Positions 32,186 to 42,605 of a DNA stretch of 64,000 bases are shown here, piece after piece. Every line of letters begins with the position of its first letter. The stretch's first letter is position 1. The translations under genes were made by a program, and so were the position numbers. The DNA comes from Arachnopeziza araneosa (Eukaryota; Ascomycota; Leotiomycetes; Helotiales; Arachnopezizaceae), in contig QYAI01000087.1 in the NCBI GenBank assembly GCA_003988855.1, positions 102,194 to 166,193 of the forward strand, read 5' to 3'. The notes under the pieces are model-generated. The model saw only the letters and a program-made list of their open reading frames with translations. It had not been told where the DNA came from and did no database searches.

Positions 32186-34328
32186 ATGGCAGCTTTTTCT
32201 ACGGTCAAATCTAAACTCACCGTTATGTTCAAACACTCTTCTATCCCTGCATCGGCTGCGGACCCCGAGGAAGGCTTGGTCGATATCTCGACTGCACCTA
32301 CAACGCCCGATGGAAGCCTTACATTTAGCCCCATACTACAGCCTTTGAAACTCCAAGATGCGTTGGAAGATGCAGCCTTTGTGAAAGGAAAGCATACCAT
32401 TAGCACTTCATTAAACACAACTCTCTATTCAAACACAACTGGCGTCGAGAAAATATGCTGCGTAGGCGCTGGATATGTCGGTATGTCCCACAGGGCAAAA
32501 TGGGATAGCACGCGAGCAACACTGACCGGAAATCCACAGGCGGACCGACAGCAGCTGTGATGGCATTTCAAAACCCTCATATCAAAGTTACAGTGGTTGA
32601 TCGAGATCCTAAGCGAATTGCGCAATGGAAAACTAAACACCTTCCGATCTACGAACCCGGCCTCCATGAAGTCTTGAGAGTTGCAAGAGATGGAGCCAGA
32701 GCATTTGCCTTTAGCAACGAACCTACACCGCTTGATATCCTTGACAACGTATCTTGTGAAAGCTCCGAAACCTCAGAATGCGAAAGCCAATGTGGGCTCC
32801 ACAATGAGATCTCGATTCCTTCTCGCATACCAAATCTGTTTTTCTCGACAGAGATATCCAAGAATATCAGCGAGGCAGATATTGTGTTGATTGCGGTCAA
32901 TACTCCTACCAAGACGAGGGGTTTAGGTGCGGGAAGAGCAACTGATGTTACAGCCCTGGAAGCAGTGACAAGAGAGATCGCTATTCATGCCAAGCCTGGT
33001 GCAATTCTCGTGGAGAAGAGTACTGTGCCATGTAGAACGGCGGAAATGATTCAGGATACAGTAAGGAGTTGCTCCCTGACATTGGTTTAGCTAATATTTT
33101 GCAGCTGAAAGTTCACCGTCCTACACAATCCTTCGAAGTCCTCTCGAACCCCGAGTTTTTAGCTGCTGGTACAGCAGTGAACGATCTCTTACATCCAGAT
33201 CGTGTGGTGATTGGATCTTCAAGTACGGCTGCAGGTCACCGTGCAGCTGAGACACTCGCCTCGGTTTATGCGTCATGGGTTCCACGTGAACGCATCGTTA
33301 CCCTAAATACATGGTCTTCAGAGCTCGCAAAATTGGTAGCAAACTCCATGCTAGCGCAGCGAATTAGTTCCATCAATTCTATTTCAGCCATCTGTGAAAG
33401 AACAGGAGCAGATATTGATGAAGTTTCCAAGAGTATCGGAATGGATCCTAGAATCGGCGGAAAGTACCTCAAAGCCGGGATAGGGTTTGGTGGATCCTGC
33501 TTCCGCAAAGATATACTGAGCTTGGTCTATCTTGCCGAGACCTTAGGATTAGAAGAAGTGGCAGAATATTGGACTCAAGTTCTTACAATCAACGAGTGGC
33601 AAAGATCGCGCTTTGAGAAGCGTGTGGTAAAGTGCTTAAATGGTACTCTTGTTGGGAAGAAACTTACGATTCTTGGATATGCCTTCAAGAAAGATACCAA
33701 TGACACAAGAGAATCACCGGCATTGGAATGCATCAAGCTTCTCCTTGAAGACTGTCCAGCTGAGATAGCCGTCTTTGATCCCTGCTGCGAACCCGACGTT
33801 GTGAAAGAGGAGATTGAACGGCTTGTAGGCGAAGAAGTCTTGAAAGACAATGGTGGCTGCATTCAAGTCTACGCTGAGCCATACAAAGCCTGCCATGACA
33901 CCAATGCTGTAATCATCATGACGGATTGCGACGAGTTCAAGAATAGTGCAAAATCCGGATCAAAAGGTGCTTTGAAAAAGGGACCTGCAGATCCGAGACC
34001 TTTCCAACGCATAGAACCGACAGAATTGGAGATCCTTGCTCTGCATCGTTATCTTACTGCCTCGTCCGCCCTCTCAGACCCGCTACAGCGATTTATTGAC
34101 GAGCCGGATTGCGATACTGGTTGTGAGAAGTGTGGGAATGAAATGGAGAAGACGGTGGTTCTGAACCAGGGTGGCAAGGGGGAGAAGATGGACTGGGCGA
34201 GAGTGGCGTATCACGTCAAGAAACCACGGTGGGTGTTTGATGGGAAGGGGATCCTCGACGTTAAGGAGATGGAGAGTTTGGGGGTGAGGGTTGAGGGGAT
34301 TGGGAGAGTGGGGTGGGGTGGACGGTAG
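32186..34328 (+). CDS. UDP-glucose 6-dehydrogenase (UGDH family)
   Basis: The enzyme oxidises UDP-glucose to UDP-glucuronate using two NAD. Exons are 32186-32480, 32540-33060 and 33105-34328, for 679 residues. NAD-binding CCVGAGYVGGPTAAVMAF (GAGYVG 94-99), VNTPTKTRGLGAGRATD, EKSTVPCRTAE, SNPEFLAAGTAVNDLLHPDR and NTWSSELAKLVANSMLAQR are all present. The catalytic cysteine is Cys404 in GIGFGGSCFRKDI, followed by LGYAFKKDTNDTRESPA. The protein is about 190 residues longer than animal or yeast-type UGDH, with an 85-residue leader, a Cys/Ser-rich insert after DNVS, and a C-terminal insert holding CDTGCEKC (Cys608, 612, 615). It is divergent from a GT4 glycosyltransferase. Family assignment is very strong; a GDP-mannose or other NDP-sugar substrate is less likely. 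Confidence 0.93.
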
Positions 34329-34630
34329 GTTTCTTCACTTTCGAGTGGCATTCTCCTTTGTCGGCGGGGGCATTATAGGCGGCTCTCGTGCTAGATGATT
34401 GTTCTATGTGTTGATTTTCAGCCTCGTAGATATAATATAAACTTTGCCATGTTTCAACACCATTTCGTCCTGCCAACTTTCAGGAAAGTTTTTCCTTGTT
34501 TGTCTTTCCCTCCATCCTCAATGGGTGGAATTATAAGTCCACATGGCCCGGAAAAGGCACTCCTTAAAACATGCCACCATGTTCGGAACGCGGGATATGA
34601 CGAAGAAAGTCCCCGTTCCTCAGGTCGTGC

Positions 34631-34670
34631 AGCTTGGCAGCTTGGCAGCTTGGCAGCTTGGCAGCTTGCC
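34631..34670. repeat. 8-bp tandem repeat, five units
   Basis: Four exact copies of AGCTTGGC are followed by one variant, AGCTTGCC. It lies in intergenic sequence downstream of the UGDH gene. Confidence 0.9.
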
Positions 34671-35205
34671 GCACCTCATGGCGCAGCCCATGCGCCTCCT
34701 TTGATACTCGGAACCGCGACCAGAAGTCGTTGCAAAATGAAACGGACCAAGGCTCGCTTTGTGGACCAGCTCTAGGATATACTTAGAATAAGAGAGACTG
34801 GAGCATCGAGTCGGTTGTCGAAGGAGAGGTAGCGTCGCAGGTGGCCCACAAACGGAGCTTCACATGGGAGAGGAGAAGACGGGCGGCGCACTTGTTCCTG
34901 GGCCATTGGCGGAGAGGTGTCGCTGGACGCTGCAGGTACCAGCGATATCAAGGAACGGGGAATGGGGACCGAGGCCCCCACTGCTGTCGTGAAGCTCCTC
35001 CCCTCCCCTTCTAGAATGCCCGTCTGGCTTCTCGAAGCAGCGGCTACTCCCTAAAGAGAAGGTCAAATACACCCCACGCTTCTCGGTCCGCCGTGCTAGA
35101 GAGGGCGGTATCGGGCCCTATCAGCCCCAAGGCAACCCAGATGTGACGGTGCAATCTGAGGAGAGAATCTGGGGTTGAGGAGCATTGTTTAGGAGAGAGA
35201 TGATG

Positions 35206-35285
35206 TACAGTACAGTACAGTACAGTACAGCACAGCACAGCACAGCACAGCACAGCACAGCACAGCACAGCACAGTACAGTACAG
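35206..35285. repeat. Pentanucleotide array, 16 units in three blocks
   Basis: Five TACAG units are followed by nine CACAG units and two TACAG units, 80 bases with no interruption. It creates long repetitive open frames on both strands that should not be read as genes. Confidence 0.95.
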
Positions 35286-35754
35286 CGTGTCCTGGAGACT
35301 GCTGAGATGGGTGTTTTACTCAGCATGCAGCCTCTCACAAACACAATCTCCTACCCTATGCAACGGTCAGCAACTCGCCGCAGTATCAGAACAGAAGGAG
35401 CTCTCCCATCTCCGGCAGGCCATTGGCTCCGGAGATGGGTCGCGGCGGTCAGCAAGACCAGCGGCCGCGCCGTGCGTCATGCCGCCTCTCTCCCCTCCTG
35501 CATCGCCCCTGCCACAAGCAACTTGCGCCGCTCAATAAACTTAAGCTTTTCTTCTCGATAGCCCTCGCCCGTCTGAGTGGCTGCCGTGCGCCTGGGACCA
35601 AAATGCTCCTCGCGCGTGAAACTTGACAGAGGGAAGGACGGGAGAGAGGCCCCCCCCCTCCCCCCTCTGCAAAGAGTCGATAAGTACCCATGCCTCATCG
35701 CTGGAAGATGGATAATTCCCCGAACTGTCGTTGTCCTGCTTCACCGTTGGCAAG

Positions 35755-37232
35755 ATGAGGCTATTCGTATTACTATTGTCATTAACCGCGTCCGTTCTTG
35801 CTGCATTAAATGCGACTGAGATTGTGCAAGACTTGCCTTCCTGCGCGGTATGTTCACATCTCCACCTCCATCTCCATCTCCATCTCCATCTCCATCTCCA
35901 TCTCCATCCCCATCCCAGGGAAGCAGACTAGACTAATTCGCCCAGCTGAAATGTTCCATCACCCTCCTCACAGCAGCCAACTGCTCCCTCCTGGACAGCG
36001 CACCGTGTCTCTGTACCATCGATAACATCGCCCTCCAGGCCTCCCTCTCCAAGTGCGTCCAGCAAAACTGCACGTTCCCCGAACAGCTGCGAGCAGCGGC
36101 CATCCAGAGCGAAACCTGCGCCGGTTACCCACAGCAGTCGCGGAGCGAATATGTCCGCACCATATCGATCGCTTTCGTCGCCATCACATTTCCCTTCCTG
36201 ATCATGCGCTTCATCTCTAGGTATCTCGTCTCGCAGCAAATGTGTGCAGATGACTGGGCGGCGGTTGTGGCAACTGTACGTCGATAGATGATTGATCTTC
36301 CTGCTGCACGTCTGACCAGATCTAGATCTTCTTGACCATCTCTGCTGGCCTTCAAGTTACCAGCGTAGAGAGGGGATTTGGGAAACACTACTGGAACGTC
36401 AACCCCGTGGATGCCGCATCGCTCCCAAAGATCTTCTACGCCCTGCAGACAATCTATATCACCATTCAAACCATGGCACGCATCTCCCTGCTGCTTCTCT
36501 ACGTCCGCATCTTCCCGATCCAGCGATTCCGCCTTCTTTGCAACCTCATGATTGGCTTCGTCGCCACCCAAGGTGCTGTCTTTGTCATTGTGGACGTCTT
36601 CCAGTGCACCCCAATCAGTGCTGCGTGGGATATGAGCATCCGGGGAAAGTGCATCGATCTAGCAGCTGCCGGATATGCCATAGCATCATTAAGCATCCTG
36701 GAAGATGTGGTCATCCTCGTATTACCTCTACCCATGCTGTACACGCTCAATACCAGTCTGGCCAAGAGAATTGGTCTGATGGCCATGTTCGCCGTTGGTG
36801 GTTTGTAAGTTCCTTCGTCATTCATTGTCCCAACCTCCCGCTGATTCGACTACCAGCGCATGCGTCACATCCATGATCCGCATCAAATACATGTCCGATT
36901 TCTCCGACGACGACTTCGACCCCACCTGGAACGATGTCGACGTGATGCTCTGGTCCGTGATCGAGGTCGACATCGCTCTCATCTGCGCCTGTCTCCCTTC
37001 CATCAGGCCTATCATTACTAGAATCCTCCCGAATTTATTCAAAGGGACCGAAAAGAGCATGCCGAGTCGGAATGCCAACGTCATGGAGTTGAATAATCGG
37101 TCCCACAGATGGAATCCGATGGTGGAGAGTGCGGGAGAGAGCAAGGTTCGGTTGAATCCGGAGGCTGGGGGAGCGATGGGTAGTCCACAGCTCAAGGGGG
37201 AGGGGGGGAGGGTGGGAGAGAGGATGGTTTAG
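35755..37232 (+). CDS. CFEM-domain seven-TM receptor (PTH11-like), paralogue of the 19-20.6 kb gene
   Basis: Exons are 35755-35847, 35946-36275, 36326-36804 and 36857-37232, for 425 residues. The signal peptide MRLFVLLLSLTASVLAA leads into CFEM cysteines: DLPSCALKCS, ANCSLLDSAPCLCTIDN and LSKCVQQNCTFPEQLRAAA. The rhodopsin-like membrane core has FPFLIMRFISRYLVS, ADDWAAVVATIFLTISAG, GFGKHYWNVNPVDAA, ISLLLLYVRIFPIQRFRL, CTPISAAWD and ILEDVVILVLPLPML. A cytosolic tail of about 85 residues ends the protein. The first intron lies inside the CFEM domain at the same place as in the paralogue and carries a CATCTC microsatellite. Such receptors occur in large families in plant-associated fungi; the ligand is unknown. 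Confidence 0.88.
35869..35904. repeat. CATCTC microsatellite in first intron of the CFEM receptor
   Basis: Six exact CATCTC units are flanked by near copies spanning roughly 35856-35917. All lie inside the 98-nt intron at 35848-35945, so length changes would not alter the protein but could affect splicing. Confidence 0.9.
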
Positions 37233-37882
37233 ATGATGAATGGTTCTCTGCGATAAAATAAGCGAGAGTCGCATGTAAATATTCGCGACCTCGACACAAA
37301 TAACCGAAATAAGCCAGATCCCGTCTACCATGCTCGGGCTGAACATGGCCCAACGGGACGAGTCAGTTCGGATGACGGCGATGGACTCGCAAACCAGTCG
37401 GATCGCAGATCCGTGACTCTTCCCGTAGTCTGCTCTCCCCTCTCTCCCTCCGCCATGCACCGTAGCGGGATTATAAGGGCGCGTACATCCTCCCTGGGCC
37501 AGGCACCCGGTTAATTCTGGGGTCATACAGGTCATGGAGATTCTCTGTCTGGGTGGGTGGGAGTGTAGGGAGGTAGGGAGGGATTGAGCGTGTGTGTTTG
37601 TACTGGAGAGTGGAGGGTGGAAATATTCAAGTAAAAGAGACAAGATCGTGGAATTCGTCCTAGGTGGCGGACTCGCCATCTCGGGAGATCAGATGGTGAA
37701 GAGCATTCTCGCGGTTTGAGAGTGGGAAACATCCCAATAACGGATGCATCTTCCTACATTTATCCCATCACGCAGCTCTCTTGATTCTCATCTCTCAGTA
37801 TTCTAAAGTAGTTTCTATCTACAAATTCCAGAAGCGTGAATAGCAATTCACTAGTGATTTGCACACAGATAAGACCTGAAGG
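37233..37882. other. Intergenic, no gene recognised
   Basis: This region holds the 3' flank of the CFEM receptor gene and purine-rich tracts. The long minus-strand frame at 37035-37679 is a shadow overlapping the receptor's last exon. Confidence 0.5.
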
Positions 37883-38330
37883 TCACCCTACCTGGTTCCT
37901 GCGTTCTGTCGTGATCAGCGCTCGAAGCTCCTCTTCCCATTCCCTTGTCGCGTTGGCTAAAGTGCGCTGCTGGTCGAATATCTCCCTCGTGAACGAAGAG
38001 CCGTCTCGCTGGAGTTCTTTGAGCACGCTGGCCTCCCTCCGCATAGAGCCGCGGAGTTCTTTTGGGTGTACGAGTAGGAAGGGCGTTGCAAGACCGATCT
38101 CTCGACGACGAGACTCTTGGCCCAGTCTCCATTCATCGAGCTCACTGCCGCGGACCAAATCAGCTGGGAAGTCGGAGGCTGTCAAACTACCCAGGCATCT
38201 CCACGGATCGTCGTTCTTGAACCAAGGATCCACAATGGGTTCTGCAGAGCCGAACCCATAGTTCTCGGGGTTCTCGTAGCTATTCTGCTTTGAGAAATGT
38301 GTTGACTACGGAAGGTTGATATTGGTGCTG
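37883..38330 (-). pseudogene. 5'-truncated copy of the zinc-knuckle gene
   Basis: The minus-strand frame encodes VDPWFKNDDPWRCLGSL, then DFPADLVRGSELDEWRLGQE and SRRREIGL. It aligns with IRDPFFKPGFDRWRNLGSF, NFPANLIRGDERDRWEQQ and TRRTEIRL of the intact gene at 38758-40101. A coiled-coil-like tail (REWEEELRAL) also matches. Upstream, where the zinc knuckles and the N-terminal domain should be, no related sequence is found. It is therefore a truncated relic, or a short gene whose first exon I cannot find. It points away from the intact copy. Confidence 0.55.
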
Positions 38331-38757
38331 ATGCTAGATGAAGTTCGCAGCCGAAAGAGAAGAAGATATCTTGGAGGAGTAAATTTCAGGTGAATACAAG
38401 TACTACTGATAAGGTATTCGACAAATGCGATAACCTTCCTCTTGGCTTGACAATTCTGAACGACATTTCTTTGCAATATTAAGGAATTGGACGAGTTCAA
38501 ATAGAACCCCCTAAAGGTGCAGTGGTTAAACCAAGTAAAGATCAGAGTGATCATTCTCTTAGACTGACCTACTGTAGGTCCTGCAGATTAAACTACTACA
38601 CTCCTACCGAGTTGTAGTTATTCACCGAATCTTTGATCTTCAAGACGCGATGGAGTTTGAAAGCAGACATCGAGGTTAAGCGAGGCTTCAACTCCAACGC
38701 GACTTCCGTTTCTCCCAAGCAAATCACCATCCAGCTTCATCAACTGAAGACTTCGAA

Positions 38758-40101
38758 ATGGAGTACGCCTCAATTCTAGAGTTTATGCAGCAGAAAAACT
38801 TCACGCCAGAAGAAATCCAACAATTTTGGGAAAGATGTTTGGCCGGCGCTCGCTCCAAATACGGAGCGGTCGACAGTCTGAATCCAATGACGGAGGAAGG
38901 AATCCTCTACGCGTCTGATTTGTGGACATGGGAAAAATACTGTAGTAGTTTGAGAAGATACTTTCGAGTTTACTGACATGTGGCAGGGCCGAAAGAGCCG
39001 TTCCCTGCGAGGCGTCCTGAACGTGTTTACCTCGAGGGCGAACCCACTTCGCAGAGTGGCTCGACGATAATCGACCCTCCAGTTGTCAACAAACAACTGA
39101 AGACAATTGTACCAACTTCTCAAGATTCTGACACCACAATGAAGATTCGACCATCAGATCATCCTGTAGTTTCGGGTCCTCGACAGCTTTCTGCAGCGGA
39201 AATTCTCTCTTTTTCCCCAAATATACTTCCCGACCATGGAAAAAAGCCCTCAAAAATCAAACTTCCAAAGCTGAAGAAAGCTTTTCGATACCTTGGAGAA
39301 TGCGCAGAATGCGGGTCTAAACAGCACAGTCTAGCAAACCACCCTAACGCCAACTCGACTGATGGATATCTTCACGGCTGTGTTCGATGCAACACTAAAG
39401 AGCATGAAATGAATACTTGCCCAAATGCTCCTGCTCAGTTCAACTCTAAAGAATGGCGCTGGTACCGCGTATACCGTGCCAATAAGGCCCCATTGTGGGA
39501 TTTCAGAGACTTTCGGGAGCTCAGAAAAAAATCAATAGGGTTTACTATCGAAAAATCAGTTCCATGGTCTCCAAGGTTTGCAAAGAAAACCAAATATAAG
39601 GACGAAAAGAGCTTTTCTTTCGAAAAGGGCCGCCCGTGGATTCGCGATCCGTTCTTCAAACCTGGTTTTGATCGTTGGAGGAACTTGGGCAGTTTTGGAG
39701 ATCAAAACTTTCCTGCGAATCTAATTCGTGGCGATGAACGTGACCGATGGGAGCAGCAGGCAAAAACGAGGAGGACTGAGATACGCCTCCAAATGCAGAG
39801 TTCATTGCCTGACACAGACCAAGAAGCAAGTCAAGTGGTTAGTCTCAATGATGCCACAGAACCAAAAATGGCATTGGCAGTAGCAGATGATGTGGAGAGA
39901 ATGCGCAAGGAGATCACCGAAGTTACAGCAGATTTGAGTAGACTAGTAACAGAAGGATCAAATGGCTACGCTATCTACAACTCCCAGGAGAGACTTGCAA
40001 CCCTGGTTGAAGAACTAGACAAGGCTCTGAAAGGACTTGGTCAAGATCAACCAACAGGAGAAGCTGCAGATGCAGGAGATGTTGAAGATGAAGGAATGTA
40101 A
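38758..40101 (+). CDS. Zinc-knuckle protein of unknown function
   Basis: Exon 1 (38758-38944) and exon 2 (38987-40101), joined across a 42-nt intron, give 433 residues. The N-terminal 60 residues form a helical module (YASILEFMQQKNFTPEEIQQ, GILYASDLWTWEKYC). Two metal-binding knuckles follow: CAECGSKQHSLANH (CX2CX4HX4H) and CVRCNTKEHEMNTC, an exact CX2CX4HX4C zinc knuckle of the type that binds single-stranded nucleic acid. A central segment has DPFFKPGFDRWRNLGSFG, and a C-terminal coiled coil (DVERMRKEITEVTADLSRL, YNSQERLATLVEEL) ends the protein. It is not a retroviral-type Gag by overall layout, and no protease or reverse transcriptase is nearby. Broken copies lie on both sides. I recognise no named family. 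Confidence 0.75.
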
Positions 40102-40481
40102 GGAGTGTAAGGAATGGCTGTGTCGCTTTATGCCAGTTGCTTGTACGGTAGCTATGTCAAATATGAACTCGATCTGCAACAGCCATTTCCTCGCTTCGTG
40201 TATTACACTGAATGGACAAATGAAGCTCATTTGACTGCTAAGAAACGGCTGCTACATTTCACAGGCTCACTTTCAATATATCTTGAGGTCAGTTTCTTTA
40301 CTTTTGGAAGGCATGTTGGTGGGTGGAATCAAGTGGTGTCATCAACTCTACAGCACGTTGAACCTTCCTTAAAAGTCAAACAGCCTTACAGAAGCAACGA
40401 CATTTCAGAACAATAGTCTCAAGTTGACAACCTCCTATAATCAACAAAGGTATCAACAATCTCCTCCAAACACTCATCACA

Positions 40482-41198
40482 ATGGCATACAAATCCATTC
40501 TCCGCCAGATGAAGACAAGAGACTTCTTGCCAGACCAGGTCCACAACTCATGGCACAACCGTGTTGTTGGAGCCCGAAACAAGTATGGACCTAGCGGAAC
40601 AAGTGAAAAACGCATGAGTGAAGATGGTATCGTATACACCGCAGATCTCTAGACCTGGAAGAAATATTGTAAGGTGAATCAATTCTTTTGCACCTCCCAT
40701 TTACTAACATTCTTAGAGGGCCAAAGACATCATTCCCTGCAAAGCGACCAGCGTGTATATACTTGTCCCTAGGAACTACTCCTTCTAAACCCGCAACTTC
40801 TGAAGCAGGTGTATGGACATGCAGAAAAGCTGGATAGGGAGGAGCCTTTCCAAACTTCAAGACGCGAGGACGAGAAAACCCGTTCAATAAATTTGCTAAT
40901 ACGAGTTCATCCAGAGGCGCAGCAATCAAGCCGGATATATGAATCACACCCCGCCGTTCTCGGACAGTTCCAACTACCCACAGAACTCAAGCCAGTACTT
41001 TTCGAAAGCCACAACTCCCTATCGTTAGCCAACAAGCCTAGTCAACTTGAGCTACCTGCAAATTTCAACCCGCGAGAGCATGCTACCCTTCTGCCGTGGG
41101 ATAATCCACACACCAGGATAACATCAGGTCAAGCTAGGCGTAAAAAGGCCAACTTGTTGAAACATAATCCTGAAAAAAACCAACAGCGAGAGATGTAG
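40482..41198 (+). pseudogene. Broken tandem copy of the zinc-knuckle gene
   Basis: The start MAYKSILRQMKTRDFLPDQV and the stretch GARNKYGPSG, then EDGIVYTADL, align with the N-terminus of the intact gene at 38758. The conserved Trp of DLWTWEKYC is here a TAG stop at about 40650. After an intron-like gap the related frame GPKTSFPAKRPACIYL resumes and soon meets another stop. A third frame from 40809 retains SHPAVLGQFQL, matching DHPVVSGPRQL, so frameshifts have occurred. The zinc knuckles are gone. It is a direct-repeat duplicate in decay. Confidence 0.7.
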
Positions 41199-41718
41199 GC
41201 CAAGGCTGGAGCGGATGCTAAGGCTCGCAAAACCGGCATTCGCCAATACCAATCATTCGCTGCGATGCTTAAGACTCCCACTAGAACCGACAATCAATGA
41301 CTTAGCACTAGTTTCCTAAGTGGTTATTACGGCACCAACAACGTACCCATCTTAGGCGAACTATATAGAAACTCTTTCCAGTAAAATATGTGTTGTGCTA
41401 GTCAACTAGAGAATTTGCAAGCAGATGGCTTCAAGAACTATGCTGCTTAAGGTTCCCAGCAGAGACTTACAACGCTTTAGCAACAGTCAGATGTATATTT
41501 ATGACGGACCAACACAAGTTCAAAAATCCAAACCCATGCTCGAGGTTCTTTGTGAAGAGGGCAGAATTTTCGGCCAACGAGATGAACGTTGAGCGAACTC
41601 GTTCGAAGCTCGGACTTGACTGGTTCCTATGAAGGAGGTATATTGGCTTTAAAGTCTCTACAAAAACATAGATTCAAACGAATATGTAACACAATCACAT
41701 CACAGCCCTTTTTCCATG

Positions 41719-42009
41719 TCACCTTCTACCTTTCATTTCAGATCCTGCTTGCACAACTATGATTGAAGGGGCAACCTCAACACCGTCAGTATTGATAACC
41801 GGCTTAGTAAACATCTTTCGCCTTGAGATTACCCAGAACAGCCCAATTGCAAACACCACACCTGCAATGACCAAGCTTACATAGCTCATTCTCACAATTG
41901 TGACAGGTAGAATAGATGATAGGCAGAAAAGCACCGTACATAATGCTACCCAAAGGATTGAAGAGGCGTTGTGGAAGGACCAAACCATGAACCCAGGATG
42001 AAATCTCAT
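41719..42009 (-). pseudogene. C-terminal remnant of an amino-acid/choline-type permease
   Basis: The 96-codon frame reads NASSILWVALCTVLFCLSS, ILPVTIVRMSYVSLVIAGVV and FWVISRRKMFTKPVI. This is the usual last two helices and tail of fungal APC-superfamily permeases (PVT..NMNY..VV, then xGRKxxxGPV). No other helices of the transporter can be found upstream on that strand. It is a fragment, not a working transporter. It may also be a terminal exon of a gene whose body has been deleted. Confidence 0.55.
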
Positions 42010-42605
42010 TTAGGCAGCACATTGTCTCTACCTCTGAAGAGTATTGCTGGAGATGCAGCTTATGGCTGCTTATCCTGCCCGAGACGAAGTAGGGGGAGGG
42101 ATGCTAAGTTTGAGGGGTTTGATGTACAGGGTGTCAAATATGAAATTTATCTTAAATCTCTTCAGGATTGGTAATTCTTATGTACACCAATCTGGTTAGT
42201 ATCACATCTTGCATCCAGAGATTTCGTAAATTATGGCTGAGCATTTTGGTGGATGATAAGCTGCTTGGTAAGGCATAAAGTTTCGTACCAACATCTTTGC
42301 TGCGGCTTGTTGGTGCTTCATAGCCTCTGCAACTTCGGCACACAAGGCTTTCTTCTGTGTTTACCTCCTTCCAACCCGGTCAGCCTTTCCCACGGCCAAC
42401 CATTTTATGTACGGGCAGTTGGTTGTGATACCTGCGCCTCAACCCACAATTTACAATCTCTCGCTTGTGTCAGATCACATTGATACGGGAAAACAAGACA
42501 TCACGGTCGCATCAAAGCAAACACCCAAGACGGCATATCAATAAGACGATCGAGATCTTCCACAGCAACAGAACAGACATCTTCTCATACAGCACTCACG
42601 CAATC
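42010..42605. other. Intergenic, no gene recognised
   Basis: This stretch lies between the permease remnant and the small membrane-protein gene. It includes the promoter of the latter. No open frame with recognisable features was seen. Confidence 0.5.

Larger units (their letters stand above)
34329..35754. other. Repeat-rich intergenic region
   Basis: This 1.4-kb stretch holds two simple-sequence arrays (34631-34670 and 35206-35285) and homopolymeric C tracts near 35650. No gene was recognised. Overlapping open frames around 35185-35700 arise from the repeats and GC-rich sequence. Confidence 0.6.

Noticed and set aside
35185..35538. Open frames of repetitive Ser/Thr/Gln/His composition on both strands
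   Set aside because: They are produced by the TACAG/CACAG array and lack start context, introns or any domain.
37035..37679. Minus-strand open frame of 214 codons
   Set aside because: It overlaps the last exon of the CFEM receptor in antisense and has low-complexity Pro/His/Ser composition, so it is a shadow.
38758..40101. Idea that the zinc-knuckle gene is a retrotransposon Gag
   Set aside because: No protease, integrase, reverse transcriptase or long terminal repeats are nearby, and the gene has a spliceosomal intron and a non-Gag layout.
41804..42022. Second minus-strand frame overlapping the permease remnant
   Set aside because: It is the same bases in another frame. Only the frame with PVT..MSY..SRRK matches permease tails.
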